From positions 6,022,241 through 6,086,240 of the forward strand of contig OX030959.1 in the NCBI GenBank assembly GCA_943735955.1: a stretch of 64,000 nt of DNA, read 5' to 3'. Source of the DNA: Piscicola geometra. Its lineage: Eukaryota; Annelida; Clitellata; Hirudinida; Piscicolidae. Of the stretch, positions 24,101-37,794 are shown piece after piece. The notes below the pieces were generated by a model. That model did not search any database and was not told the origin of the DNA. It saw only the letters and a list, made by a program, of their open reading frames with translations. The position numbers and the translations under genes were made by a program. How positions within the stretch are numbered: position 1 is the stretch's first letter; every line of letters starts with the position of its first letter.

Positions 24101-27100
24101 AATTAATATTTAGCAGCCATTTTATTTAAAATAATTAATATTTAACAGCCATTTTATTTAAAATAATTAATATTTAGCAGCCATTTTAATTGAAGTAATT
24201 ATAATATTAAAGCCTCGAGAGGATCTAGCGGTGGAGTGGAAAGGCTGTGCGTCATTATGGGAAGGCTGATTAGACGAATGAAATAAAAGCAATCGCAATA
24301 ATAATTGCAAGGTCCAGCATAAATGCCACTGGCCGCTTTATGCGAGTCTGCGCTCGAGATCGCAATTAGTGATCTTTGTCCTCAATCATGGCACTCTGCC
24401 TCGGCAACTCCCGCTCGCAAAGCCACATATAGTATGTTGAATGCCGCATGCAAGCGAGAGAAAATTGTACTGAGGGTCATGCGGAAAAAAATAGACAACA
24501 TCATGCGAAATCATTGCATGATAACGAGCTATTTATGCATTTATAGAATTACCCAAAGATCGGAATCTCGAAAAATTAATCGACTGTTCCGTCTTCGTTT
24601 CCCTATCGCTTTGCACTAAGGCAACGAGGGTGGTTAGCAATTGAATTCAAATACTGAGACATAATTAAATATCGGCAACTACAACATCCTTGCACATTTG
24701 TTTGAGGATGCTCTAAAGGGAAGATTGATGACGCCTTGATTGCTGGTGATTGCAGGCAGGAAAGAAGCAATAAATACAGTATGCGACGGATGCAGAATCG
24801 ATCATGGAGGGAAGTGCATGGGAGAACTAACAGGAGATGAGTGGGTGCGATTGTTCTTGTTTGAATAACCTCATGTTAAAGTTGAAGCCCTCAACTCTCA
24901 TCCATCAGAGGCGTTCCTTCGTGCGTCTTTAAATATTTGTATATTTGTGTAAAGTTATGCGTGCATATGTGCGAGTGGGTATTTGCTTAGCGACATGCAG
25001 ACGTCTCTTTGTTTTGAGTGTCTCTAACCATGTTTTTACCAATGTGCTTGAAATTTTCATATTTCTCTTCCTTTTACATAAATTAATAGAACCATAAATA
25101 TAGGAATCCATTTGGCGAAGTCACCACGCATGAGAGGAGCTTGTATACGGGACGAGTGAGTGGTTGACGTAGGCAGAATGCTCTTTTGGTCGAACGTGCT
25201 TAAATACGATGAAAGAATAATATGATACATAAATCAGAGCAATTAGTAATGGAAGATGAGAGATGGATGTTGTTTACAAATTCTGCTCGCTTCAAAAGAT
25301 CAAAGAAACCTTACTCTGTCATGATGTATGAAGAGTTAAAAACGCCACTCCGCCTCATTACGACTTGAGTATTTGCTTCTTTACTGTTTTCTGTCTAGCG
25401 CGAATAGTTTATGTTTTTTTACTACTCTACCAGAGCAATTAAAATGTTCTTTAATTGGCTTCCTTCGGCATACCTCCACTATTACTGTCAATGCTCTCAA
25501 CGCAATTATGGCATACGATAAATCATAGGCTACATCTTATTCGCCATCGCTACGGCCTTTTCACTTCTCTGCCTCGCTCGAGCTTTCAACAGCTAACTAC
25601 TACCAAAAGATGTGAAACATTTCAGAACGAAATGCAATTACACGTCGGGTCATCTTTGAAGTTCTAAGCCCGAAAACAACTATTGAATTCCTGTAATTAT
25701 TGCTCGCCTTTGTGCCAGAGTAGTAGTAGTTAAGGGGGCACAAAGGTCCATTGTATGAGTAATAGGATGTTGCATGATGGAGATGTTCATGTATGGATGC
25801 TGCATCGAGTTTTAAGAAGTTCTTAAATTGAATAGATCGCTCGATAAATACAAACTCTCCACGAATAGGGGCTCAAGTGTATGGCAGAGCTGTGGAACTC
25901 CAAATCTCACGTCTACAGCATTCACTCAACTTAAATGTTGTAGTCCATCTCTGAAGGCATATCTAATGTGGAAATCTGGTTAGACAATCTAAAATAAATG
26001 TTAAAGTACTTTTGAATCTCAATTGGGTTTATGGCATCTTAAAAGTTTATTTTTCATGTTCTTATAGTATTTTGTTAAACTTCCCATTCAATAGACAATA
26101 AAACACGAATTCTAGACATTGACTTTATTTGATTTCTTCCTAGAAATTTAATTTTGATTTTAGATAACCTTTTGAAGCTTGAAAAGTCATTGTTGCTATC
26201 TGGTCATCGCAATAAACAAAAGCCTTTCTCGAAATCTACAAGAAACTAGTATTTTCAAACTCTTTGAGGCCATTTCGCCTCAATTCTCGGCTTTTTTTAG
26301 ATTTTATTTCATTGTTATGCCAAGCAATAAAACCTTCCAAATAAATTAAACGATAGAGCAAGTTTCAATATTCGCAATCTATGACAGGCCTTGATGCATC
26401 ATGAATGCAGTGACGAGCACCATTGTCTCTTGCGTAATATGCATGTGACATTCACTCAAGCCTCATCTGTCACACTCAACACACCATGCGCCAATATGAC
26501 ATCTCCACAATAGATTAAACCTTATTTTCTTCATTTCCATCATTATCATAGCCTTCCTCTCAGAATCATCAGCATCCCTCCCCTCTCAGCCTCCTCTCCC
26601 CTTTATCCTTTCTCCTGCAAGAGCATGCCTACATCTCCGTTGTGAAGCCATTGTTCATATTACTTGTACCTTTTACGAGGTCAGACCGAATGCCTCTATA
26701 ATCAAGTACAGCTTCATGCAATATACCACTACAGTAACTACGCAAGAAACTGCTTTAGTCGTTTTTTAAAGGCATAAATGCATAGCGAAAAGACTTTATT
26801 TGGTTTTGCCTTCATGTAGCGTTCAATATTTTGGCATGCAGCCATCACAACAACTCAGCGATTTGACAGAGTACAACTTCTCTCAACTAGCAAAAGCCCA
26901 CTCCTTCCCCAGCCATAGTTCCAAGCCACTACTGCCCAACTGCCACTACTATTTGTTGCTTCTTCTCCATTTATTTTCTCTATAACAACATCCCGCCATT
27001 GCATCCCATGCATAAGACCACAGTAAATGCTAGGTTTAAGCCACAATAATCTTCATCAACCTCCCCCATCAATCATGCCCGCTTAATACTGCCTCTATTG

Positions 27101-30100
27101 ATGCTCCCTTCTTCTCATTAACCTCCTTCCCCCTATTGCCTTTCATAGAATTATTATCAAAGTTCGAACATTTAATAAAGACATTGCGCTTGTGAATTTG
27201 AAACTTTATTAACGATTATTTGTCTCAATAGTGCTGTTTGTCTGCCTATCTGTGTCTGTCTGTGCTGCCTCGTGCGTCCCTTCGGAGATTCAAGTTGTTT
27301 TGACAATGTATCATTGCAGCAGTGGTAAGATGAGTGGAGAATTTGAAGAAGAAAAAAGAAATTTAAAAGAAGATTAAAAGCATTGAGTGCTCTACAGGTG
27401 ATCTCTCACATGCAATTAAGGTCTTTAGGAGTACAAATCTGCAGCTTTCGAACCTTAAGGCATTTAGTGAGGCTAAACTAAGGGCTTTTAATCAGTCTTG
27501 AAGAATGGCTTCAAAAAAGACCATTTATTTCAAAGTAAAACCTCGAAAAACACTGAAACAGAAAAGAGGCAAACAGCAAAACACGAGAATTTTGAATTTC
27601 CACGTGTTTAAGCTTGCATGGAAGCTTGCATTGAGGGGTGTGAGAGTGGAAAGCAGTAAACAGATGTTACTCGATTCGTTCATTCAGCATTCGTTTAAAT
27701 CTCAGCTACTACTGCTCCTTCACGCAGGCGTTCAAGTGCTCTATGACTTGCCTGCAACTCACGATTAACCTAATTATAAATGCTAACTAATTCTGCCATA
27801 CATGAGAAAATAAGGAAAATTCTTAAATCATAACTTTTGATATTTTTGGATGTTTTCATTGGAGCATCATCGTCATCATGAGCGCTTTCTAATTTAGCAG
27901 GAACAAGGGAGAGATAAACGAACTCTTTTCCTTAGAGTCACACGTAGCATCGTGTAATCATCTATTCATGATCCTCCATTTTGAATTCGAAGTTCTGAGA
28001 CAAACATCTCAACAAACATTAGCAACATTGGCGCAGGAAAGATGCAAAGGAGGCGAACTTCAAAATAAGGACCTGTGCTCAAACACTTCACATCAGAAGA
28101 CACCATACATCCATTGCAAGCGACATGACACTCGTGCAACAGAAATGATGACTTTCCAAAATGTGCTTTATCTCTCCTCGGCCATTCTCTCCTACGCTTC
28201 CATGCCGCCTGTGCAAACACGAATTTATGTTTTGAAAAGAGTTCTTTCTTTTCGAGGCGAAGGCGCAACTCATAATTTAAAAGACACTTGAGAATCAAGG
28301 GCATTCAAGAAAAAGCGCCCTAAAAGTTTGAATACATCAATTCAGACACGTACGTTGGAAGTTCTTGATGTAGTAGTCCCACTCCTTCTCCAGCCTACGC
28401 AGTCCATTCCTCCACACAGAGTTGAGGTTCTTGTTCGCCATCGCGTCCAGTTTCTTCTCCATGCCGACGGTGCAGCAGGTTCCAGTGGCGGCACTTTTGC
28501 ACACTGATAAGTGGCTGTCGTCTGGCAGGACGGATGTATCGGCATGTGTGAGAGTTGCATTGACGGAGATGGAGAAGAGGTTATGTGGAGTGCGATAATT
28601 TATTGATTGAACTGATAAATCGCCCATTGACGCAACGATGAATTGTGAGAAAGCACTTGAAAGACGTCATCGACAATTCTAGTTTTTATGGATGTATGTT
28701 TTGGCGATTGCGTTGACGTTATTGGAGATGGAAGTGCTAGTAAGTCATAGCAAATCATAGTCATTGCCGTTGAAGCAATTAGAGAAAGAATTATAAATCT
28801 AAATCAACCGAAAGTGTGGAGACTTATGCAAAGAGAATGCTTTAAATGTATGTCTGCAAGTTCACTCCTCTTAGCCTCCCAAACAGATTCATGCATCGGC
28901 ATGCCAGGCATCCTTCCGCTCTAGACACATCCCCTCCATGCTGCTGCATAACACATTTGGAGCAGTGCAAAGCCAAATACAAAGATGCAAAAAACAAGAA
29001 TCATCATCACCTTCCTTGAAACTATCGTTAGTCTTATCAGCAATACTTATCCAGTATCACCACACGCATCTCTAATCACATACTCAAAACTGATGTTTCC
29101 ATTATAGAATTATTTACGTAAGATAAAAACAACAAAAATGAAGGCTGGAATGAGGTCATTAATCAGGGCTGACGTCATCAAATTAGGCGGCCATCTTGCC
29201 TCGATATAAATCATGGCGTATTAAGTGAATGCAAGTCCTTCATTACGCCGTCGATACAGACCAAGCTCGAGGTAGTCGCATGGAAGACTGCATCGAGAGG
29301 AAAACATTGAAATCATGGACTTCTTAATATAAATCTATATTCGAAATTCTATAATTGGAAAGCACTGAATTGACTATGGTAGATATAAAAGGCTTATGTA
29401 ATACTTAGTTTGTTTTCATTTAAATTTTAAAATGTGAATTTTTCATCGCTTCTGTGACTTAAGAAATGAAGATGCAATCTTTTAAGCAAGTGTCATCAGA
29501 AAATCCTTTCAAAGTAAATAATTTGATGAATATTAGATGTAAAGATGCATTAGGATGAACCCATCCCATCAATTTTTGACCTTTGAAACGAAGAAGCAAA
29601 CTTAACAAAGAAAGTGAATCTGAATGTCGTTTCGATTAATAGGTCATAAACTGTCTGATAGAATGGAGCAGTGAAGAGTGTCAAGTTGTTGAGCAAACTT
29701 CAAGTTCTTACAAATTGCACTTTTATCGCCACTCATAAATCACTCATCGTCTCATTCATATTCATACTACCTTATTTAATCACACTTCATAATCATCATT
29801 CTCAACATCATTATCATAACCAACAACATCATCCTCATCGTCGTCATCATCATCATCATCGTCCTCATCATCATCATCCTGTTCCTTCTTTTTATCTTTT
29901 CAGACATTCTATCATTCCTTTTCATTGCCGCTAAGAAGACTGTGATTGCTGGACAAGACCCACCATAACTTATAGGATTTGTTGACCATCAATATCATCA
30001 CCACCACCACCAACATCATCACCACCACCAACATCATCATCATCACAACCACATAAAACTATTTCTCTGCTATCATCGAAACATCCCCACACTGAACACT

Positions 30101-32800
30101 ACTTAAATCTACAAGGTGATGACAAAGTATTGTAGATTACAAATGATGCATGGGAGGGTATTTTTTATGATTATTCATTCAAACCACTGCTACCAATCAA
30201 TATACCCATCTATTTTCTCCACCAACATAATCATCATCATCATCATCATCTTTACCATCATCATCATCACCGTATGATTAAAAGGCTAGAGCTCCGACAG
30301 AACGCAAACGGACATTAAGGCGAAGGCAGGCATCCGCTTAAACATACACACGTGTTCTCAATTCGATTGATGCTACTCTCTACTGGCTCATGGCTGCTCC
30401 AAGTACCAGAGTATGTGGTACTGTATGGAATATGGAGTATGAACGCCAGACTATACTATAATTTATAAACTATATTGCCTATAGTCCATAGGTTATATTG
30501 TTTTATGGTAGAGTTGCACTGGCACATAGGTGCACACATGCCTCTCCATGCCTTGCTCTCATTATGGAGGGCATGCAAGGTGCACTTGCCTTCAAGGGCG
30601 CCAGTGAGTTGCAAAATATATCGTCTGCGTGCCCAAGATGGGGGTTTTTTAATGGATGGGAGGGTTGGTTTTGGTCTATTTCTTGATGGGTGGCGGTGTG
30701 CAATTTATTTGGTAACTCGATGAGATTGAGGACGAATGCAGAAAGATGAAGAACAAGAAGAAGTGAATTTGAAAATGTAATAGAAGACAACGAATATAGG
30801 AGGATGAGGAGGGGGATGAAGGTAATTCATTGAACTTCAAGGTGGCATGGTGAAGTAGTGGGAGAGATTAATTGCATTTGGTCCTTCTTTATAGATGCCT
30901 ATCAGGCAGAATCGAACTAATAGCTTCTTAAGTCCTTTAAAAGGTGCCTTCAATACCGGCATACATATTAATGCTGATGCAGGCCTTTACTGATTCAAAC
31001 TCTCTCGACTTGTGAGTACGTTATTGAAGTTGTCGAAGAAATTATGAAGCAGTCGTTGAGAGAATTTAATGGATTTAATATTTAACGGACCTAGAATAAG
31101 GCAATATCGTTTTCTTAATGAGATTATGAGTTGACTGAGAAAATGTAACTTCAAACGATGTCTGAACGCTTTTTCAGAAGTCTTCTTATCCTTAATTCCT
31201 TCAAAGAAATGCAGTGAAAGTAAATCTCAGAGGAAGATTGAAGACTCGTATGCATTACACACTGAAACACACACACTCACTTTTCCAAGTGCTAGATTCC
31301 CTAATCATTCATTAATCGACCCCCTGATTAGTCTATCGATTCAGTGACCAATCACTCAAGAAGTCCATTAAACAACTCTGAACTCATTAAAGCAGCAAGG
31401 TGGCATGGTAGGTGGCTGAGATGGAAACTGATGCACTTATTAAAGATCTTTTCAAAGGTAACAACAAGCCGAATGGGCCTCTCGCATCCCTCAATGGTAA
31501 AAACACGTCATGGCATGAACACTGTTTACTGATGAAGTCAAGCCTTCTCACTCGATCAATGCATCGATATTAACTCAGCTTCTTTAATTAGAGTGCCTAG
31601 TTGATTGTCCTCTAGTTGAATGCTGCAAAGATGAGTAATGGTGGTCGTGCAGTGAGGCAGACTGATTGATGCCTCAATCAAGAGTTATGCTGCACAAGGG
31701 GCTTGAGCAGGTGGCTATGCGAATACTGCTGCAATGTTTCACTACCTCCCATCGATGGTTACACTTTTATGTCATGAAATGTGTGTTCTTTTTTGAAGAT
31801 AAAGTTCAAAATACTTATAAATTCACAATAAGTAGTCAATTTGCGGGATGTCTTTTTTATTAGAATCATGAAAATCAAAAGATTGGACTAAAAATGACTT
31901 AAAAACTTTAAGTTAAAACATTTTATGCGTGTAAATGAAGCTTTGAGTTCTCTATTATAATTCCACAAATGGTTTTAGTGCAAAAATTAATACTTAATAG
32001 GCTTTGCTCTAGACAATTAAAAATAGGATAAAAGTAAAAAAATAAATATAACTCTGTTGAATTATAATAATTAAACTAATTAAAATTGAAACCCCTCATT
32101 TAGTTTCACAATACAAATGCATATATGGAAAGATAAGAATGTACTGCAGAGGCTAAAGGTCTGCACAGGGTTGAATGAGCATTGATTTTGGATAGACTAG
32201 ACATTTTATATTACTGCCTAGGTCAACCTTATTCAATCATGAAAAGCAACTTTATTTTGTAAATAAAATTATTTTAAAGATATAAAAAGCAAAAAAAAAT
32301 GATGATAAAAAGATGCAAAAGGAAAGATAACCAAAAGTGTAAAACCAGATAACTGAGAAAAAGAATTTTTAAATCCTTATATATTTATTCATCTGAAAAC
32401 TGTGGTATTCTTAACTCTTTAAATTCAATAATATATATATATAAAGAAGGTTTTTAATAGCAATATTAAAACTTCTATTAAACTTTAATAATTAAACTTT
32501 AATTATTAAAGCATAACTTATTGTTTTTAAACCCTATTAAATTGAATGAATATTCAAAGTTTACATTATAAATTGCATGTTTGAATATAAACCTGCAAGG
32601 GGAGTTTCAGGAAGACTGCTTTGCTCCAAGCCCTTTTTAGCCCACCAGGATCTGAGAGAAGAGCAAGTTTTGGCTGGCTGGCCTGACAAGCTCAAAGTCG
32701 TTTTTGAGTCATTTGACTTTAAGGTAGAAATATTTCCTTCAAGAAAGGAAGAGAAGGCCAAAATTATAAAGATAACTTTGACACAAGTATTCATTTCCAT
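12106..32800 (-). CDS. Glypican, GPI-anchored heparan sulfate proteoglycan
   Basis: Cell-surface co-receptor family for Wnt, Hedgehog, BMP and FGF signalling. Nine exons with matching phases: 32593-32800, 28354-28521, 22203-22482, 22039-22102, 21770-21862, 17269-17464, 14002-14135, 12993-13312 and 12106-12874, giving about 743 residues. The start is at 32800 with a signal peptide (MEMNTCVKVIFIILAFSSFL). Glypican landmarks follow in order: TCSSLRSWWAKKGL, CKSAATGTCCTVGMEKKL, the FSRTYGDLF / FFRQL helices, CSKGHMNEVKTFKDIPQK, ALYCQHC with CVDVLSSCL, the signature KISEAIMNFQENN, and NLPSNFCAS with CWNATLEAR. The last exon has acidic Ser-Gly sites (YGSGGEEDDEYYSGDGG) for glycosaminoglycan attachment, a long Asn/Gln-rich stretch, and a hydrophobic tail (FPLLLFFSLSIWHLLY) suited to GPI addition. 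It is longer than the usual 550 or so residues, mainly through this C-terminal exon. A LINE lies in intron 5. Confidence 0.93.
13801..13884. repeat. 28-bp tandem repeat, three copies
   Basis: ACCTTAACCCATCCACCAAA plus 8 bases recurs at 13801, 13829 and 13857 with one or two changes. It lies in glypican intron 7. Confidence 0.8.
17907..21139 (-). mobile_element. Non-LTR retrotransposon (LINE), 5'-truncated, in glypican intron 5
   Basis: One open frame of 1,051 codons (21127 to 17972) on the minus strand encodes an AP-type endonuclease lacking its first part and a complete reverse transcriptase. After a short 3' region an (ACT)n run (17907-17930 on the complementary strand) may be its 3' tail. 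No clear target-site duplication was found. The 5' limit is approximate. It lies in the same orientation as the host gene. Confidence 0.9.
17972..21127 (-). CDS. LINE ORF2-type endonuclease / reverse transcriptase
   Basis: Target-primed reverse transcription enzyme of a non-LTR element. The frame opens inside the endonuclease domain: GGVGFLVKK near residue 10, GGDFNGH near 84, and SDHCMV later. The typical opening part is missing, so the ATG at 21127 is probably not the original start. Reverse transcriptase motifs follow: LDLEKAYDR (about 530), GVRQGCPLSPILFNLY (about 590) and YADDI (about 640). The C-terminus has a Cys/His motif (CVCGKEENERHVLLEC, about 975) common in such ORFs. No RNase H domain is visible. 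There is no stop or frameshift over 3.1 kb, so the insertion is young. I cannot place it in a clade with confidence. Confidence 0.92.
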   Translation of the reverse strand: MYIANVVKCGGVGFLVKKELKAEVVNKYQEEDLLVLRMNGETGLVVCVVYQRCEGVDKAANKRRISCIAMLAREAKKTGDRLVVGGDFNGHLMELDGVDNTNGLMVKKMVEEEELSILNCEWPGMNIPTWKCGKKEFGLDLVLTNDKGKEEVVEGWVGELGDVVESDHCMVAVKMKWHKNKDQRKRKKKKIIKEESLELWGEEVETEINKNKGENIEELIRRVARRFEVEKPRHHHIDWWDVEVEEAVKRRKEWSREHRRREKQLGRGAAKTKEAWEQYLFRKQIASEMVSKKIAEWNRRRMECMGRGNEKKRNMFRELNKFMGKGKKLMEVEDLVDEEGGVWKGKEEMGECILNTWGKFLNTEGEATMNIEKESIQMEDEGSISKNEFERALKKLKLGKAADEEGVTGELLKSLKCRGREEVRNWFNKILEGGEVPKSWRYSRVVLIHKGGERRKIKNYRPVAISSLLYKLMMIILGERVERWAESNCIVNETQGGFRRGRRGDDNLYMLGRVVEIAKARGERLLVAGLDLEKAYDRVNRGKLFEVLEKMGMGGRVLRVLREVYENNKVRFVLGDLETEWVTCTSGVRQGCPLSPILFNLYSRDVAAVLDNHRAGVVMKVHNQMGREDSKKEWRFGGMLYADDILVTAENEDNMKIVLEDVLKVLEEYGMKLNEEKSKVVELVGNTSIEGCQEWVIRGRTIRKCDEVRYLGLKLKGGKKGGIYQFGEMMRNVGSLTGMVKYGAKRSGSRFIMGREAWKSLVVGKIMYGVAAVGWSAKERKKLEVLQTKFGRWIWGVETSVRNVVVHGETAWSTFWEREAKVMTDFMIRTLEGKDIVGRVGRACVEEIGKKSKWWRGVANLGKKLDVEVMSRMVRGGKGARARVFMMGVSEREVGGMGERELVKRIQQKGREEWGNKIQESERLRRYREERSESRKLEKYVDGSDGAKVRMMCRGDSLTVRNNEIVRWKYEKEDRKCVCGKEENERHVLLECGLYEEWREEWLTVWRRERGKQDPMEGVLGYQEEDRRMEEVVLRSVGAIWRQRERRERGR
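24069..24200. repeat. 32-bp AT-rich tandem repeat, four copies
   Basis: TTAATATTTA.CAGCCATTTTATTTAAAA units begin near 24071, 24103, 24135 and 24167. It is in glypican intron 2. Confidence 0.85.
29788..30260. repeat. (CAT)n / (CAC)n-rich patches in glypican intron 1
   Basis: Clusters of CATCAT and CACCAC triplets at about 29800-29880, 29990-30045 and 30225-30270. No coding signal was found between glypican exons 1 and 2. Confidence 0.7.
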
Positions 32801-33163
32801 TACAAAAAGCCGGTGGGTATTTGAAATATAAACTAAGATTTCAACTTAAAACAAAACGTTACTTTCACTTTTAAACCTAGAATAGGATTTTTGTTTAGAA
32901 TTGAAAAACTAAAATCAAATTGAACAATTAAACTTTAGATGACAATAAGATTGTAAACCACAGCATTATATACTGAGAACAATACCATAGACAACATACT
33001 GCATTATTTATAGAAATATTTATTTTGAAACTGATAAATTAGCAAAAAAATATTTTAAGTTAAATTTATATAATTACTCAATAAAATATTTTAAAATAAA
33101 AAAAATATTTTCTCATTTTTTATAAATATTTTAAATTAAATCATTTCTTGTATTGACCATTAA

Positions 33164-33243
33164 GGTAGTGTGGCCGAGTGGTCTAAGGCGCTGGTTTTAG
33201 GCACCAGTCCGAAAGGGCGTGGGTTCGAATCCCACCACTGCCA
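33164..33243 (+). tRNA. tRNA-Leu (anticodon UAG)
   Basis: Class II tRNA of 80 nt. The acceptor stem GGTAGTG pairs with CACTGCC (33236-33242), and the discriminator is A at 33243. The anticodon stem CTGGT/ACCAG encloses the loop TTTAGGC with anticodon TAG at 33198-33200. The TpsiC arm is GTGGG-TTCGAAT-CCCAC. The internal A box (TGGCCGAGTGG) and B box (GGTTCGAATCC, 33222-33232) are intact. There is no intron and no encoded CCA. It decodes CUA (and other CUN) leucine codons. It lies only 84 bp upstream of the FHL start codon on the same strand. Confidence 0.97.
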
Positions 33244-33244
33244 C

Positions 33245-33249
33245 TTTTT
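33245..33249 (+). terminator. RNA polymerase III terminator of the tRNA-Leu
   Basis: A run of five T follows one base after the tRNA 3' end. Confidence 0.85.
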
Positions 33250-33327
33250 AATTGTTTTGAAAAAAACAATGTTTATTACGTCAATTATTAAAAGCAAAAT
33301 TCACTTTTTTTAAACGGATTTTAAAAG

Positions 33328-35339
<2,012 letters not shown>

Positions 35340-35511
35340 TGCCGCTCTCTTTTATTTATTTAGATGTTTTTTCTTTATTCAAACGTTATGTTTTTATATT
35401 TTGTAGATTCATTGAAGATAAAACGACAGACTTACAACAAGTTGAAGATGTTTAAACTATTGATTTATATTTCATTTGATGAGACAGCTTGTGAAGGACC
35501 AATCAGATTTT

Positions 35512-37142
35512 CTAGTCCAGTCCTCTTCTCCTCATTTGCGTCAATTCTGTTTCTAAGAATAAAATTTTCATAAAACCATCAAGCTTTCTAAGATAGAATA
35601 GAACTTTCATGAAAGCACTAAGTTGTTCCAAAAACTTACTGATGGAGAGGAGATGGAAGGTGGTCATGAAGGCGAGGCAGATGAAGACACTTCCTCCGAT
35701 CAGCAGGATCACCAGTTTCCTGCGGTACGCCTGCGGATCGTCTGGCTCGTCTGAAACGAAAGCATCATGCTTGCTTTTTGAGGACGTATTCAATTTATTG
35801 CTAATATTTGTAATTGAAAAAATAAGCTAATGATATAATTGTGCGTCGGTGATCCAGCCGAGTCCTGCACAATATGTGGAAAAAGAAAAATCTGTTCTAT
35901 TTTTTGTTTCGCAAAAATACATTTTAAAAAACTTTCTACCAACTCGACGCCAAATAAATGCAATTGCTCGCATTCCTGGAGAAGGGTCTTTTGCACTGGC
36001 ATAGGAAGCTTCCCATGCTGTTGATGCACTCTTCGACAATCTTATTGCATGGGTCCTTCGAGCACTCGTCGATGTCTACGGTGGCGGTTGTTGTGCTTCA
36101 GAGAGGTGTGTTTGTGCTTGTGATCATGGAGGCTGTTATGTTTTTTGGGTTTTCGAAGTTTTGGTGTGTTTTATCACTTAAATATTGGTGGTAATTCTTT
36201 AAATTTTATTTTTATCTTAGCTTTCACTTTATCTTTATAGATTGCCATGCCAGCCACAATCCACAAACTCACCTTCGCATTTTTTAGTTCCTTTGTTCCT
36301 CTCGAAGCCCTCACTGCAAACACAAGCGTAAGAGCCCATGGTGTTCACACACGTTTCTGAGGTTTGCTGGCACAAATCAGCTTTGCTGCATTCATTTATC
36401 TCTAAGGAGTGACGAAAGCATAAGGATATGGGTTGGAGGAAAAGAATAATAGATGCATGAAAGGCATATGCGAATGGACGAAGAAGATAAGGTATGAATG
36501 GATTTATAAAGAAACGATGAAGATTTACTCGCCTTTACAAGAATGGTCTTTTCCTTGAACATAGCCTTTCGAACACGTGCAGTTGAAAGAACCTTCAAAT
36601 AGTCAGTTGCAGGCAATGGCATTTTTTATTAATTACACTGCATTTGTCCAATCAACTGACCAAAACGGCAAGTGGTAACGTACCAACGGAGTTGACGCAC
36701 TCTAAGCCGGGCGCGTAGCAGTTGTCCAACAGCAAGTCACACTCGTCGATGTCTTTGGAGCATTTATACAGGTTCAAATGCTGAATTGATTATAATTATT
36801 AGATATTTATCTATGATTTAGATGATCAATTTTCAAAAGTACAACGAGGCTGATAGGAGACAACCCTGGCAGTCTCCGCTGGAATTGGAATAGCCACTGA
36901 AACACTCGCAAACGTCATTCTTGCACTCGCTGACCGTCGAGTTGCATGGAGGACCCTTGCCACAGTTTAGCTGTTCTTTTGTGCGCGAGTGTTGGTGTTG
37001 ACTTTTTAATTTTGATAAGCAAAAAATAGTTTTAAAAATTGATAAAAAATTGTTGTTAAAAACTTTTTTCACCTTGAGTGACTTGAAAAAATCCGATTAC
37101 GAGTAGAAGCAGGGTTGGAAGCGATGAAGAGTGTCCAAACAT
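35512..37142 (-). CDS. Small single-pass membrane protein with calcium-binding EGF repeats
   Basis: Eight exons with all phases matching: 37073-37142, 36865-36975, 36684-36752, 36533-36592, 36273-36401, 35944-36075, 35640-35750 and 35512-35552, giving about 240 residues. It starts with a signal peptide (MFGHSSSLPTLLLLVIGFFQ). An EGF-like module follows (CGKGPPCNSTVSECKNDVCECF). Three cbEGF domains come next, beginning DIDECDLLLDNC, INECSKADLC and DIDECSKDPC. Then a membrane span (KLVILLIGGSVFICLAFMTTF) and a short basic tail (KTELTQMRRRGLD). Introns inside the EGF array are phase 1, as is usual for shuffled EGF exons. Intron 4 would use a GC donor (AAAG^GCGAGT). The architecture suggests an adhesion or signalling surface protein. 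I cannot assign an orthologue. Its 3' end faces the FHL 3' end across only 172 bp. Confidence 0.85.
35558..35563 (+). promoter_or_regulatory. Candidate polyadenylation signal of FHL
   Basis: AATAAA about 220 bases after the FHL stop. If used, the FHL 3' UTR would overlap the last exon of the opposing EGF gene. Confidence 0.45.
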
Positions 37143-37433
37143 TTATTGAAAGGTGGAGTATTTTGAATACGCTTAATCATTAAGCCTTAATGGCAATTGA
37201 GTAAGTGTGTGGACATTTATGGAAGTAAATAATGACGTTGATCTTCACTTAGCAAAGATCATTTATCAGTTTATCAAAAATACTCTGGTGGACTCTGTAA
37301 TATAAAACCTTTAATAACGAGAAATACTTTAATAATTCACTTAGCCTGAAAATATTTTTCTGGATTTCTGTCTTAAAGTAAAAAATATAAATTTTCATGG
37401 AAAAACCACGTCGAAACTTTATTTCACTTAATC

Positions 37434-37528
37434 TCTGTGTGTTTGTGTGTGTTTGTAGATGTGTATGCTTCTGTGTGTGTGGGTTTATGTGTGCATGTGT
37501 GTGTGTGTGTGTGATTGTGTGTGTGTGG
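37434..37528. repeat. (GT)n-rich microsatellite
   Basis: Imperfect TG repeat between the EGF gene start (37142) and the Hey 3' end (37795). Confidence 0.9.
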
Positions 37529-37577
37529 GGAGGGGGGGAGATGAAATAGGATGCGTTATGAAAGAGCAGGACGTGCT

Positions 37578-37583
37578 TTTATT
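37578..37583 (-). promoter_or_regulatory. Candidate polyadenylation signal of the Hey gene
   Basis: TTTATT on the plus strand is AATAAA in the transcript, about 210 bases past the stop. Confidence 0.5.
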
Positions 37584-37794
37584 TATGCACAAAGTCAGTC
37601 ATTGTGTGCAGTTATTTATGGCTTTGCTTGCTGCTCGAGAGCTTGAGTGATGTCGCCTTAATAGTGTTTTTGAATGACCTTTGGAAGTGTCTCTAGATCA
37701 TTGTCCCTAGTCATGTGAGCAATCCTCAGTAAAATACTTAAATGGAAAAGTGGAAAAGTAGTGTTAGTTCTGGAAGTACTGTTCGACAACGGCT

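Noticed and set aside
35839..35872. Possible extra exon of the EGF gene (acceptor TTGTGCAG on the minus strand)
   Set aside because: No GT donor follows in a usable phase, and the flanking exons already join in phase 1.
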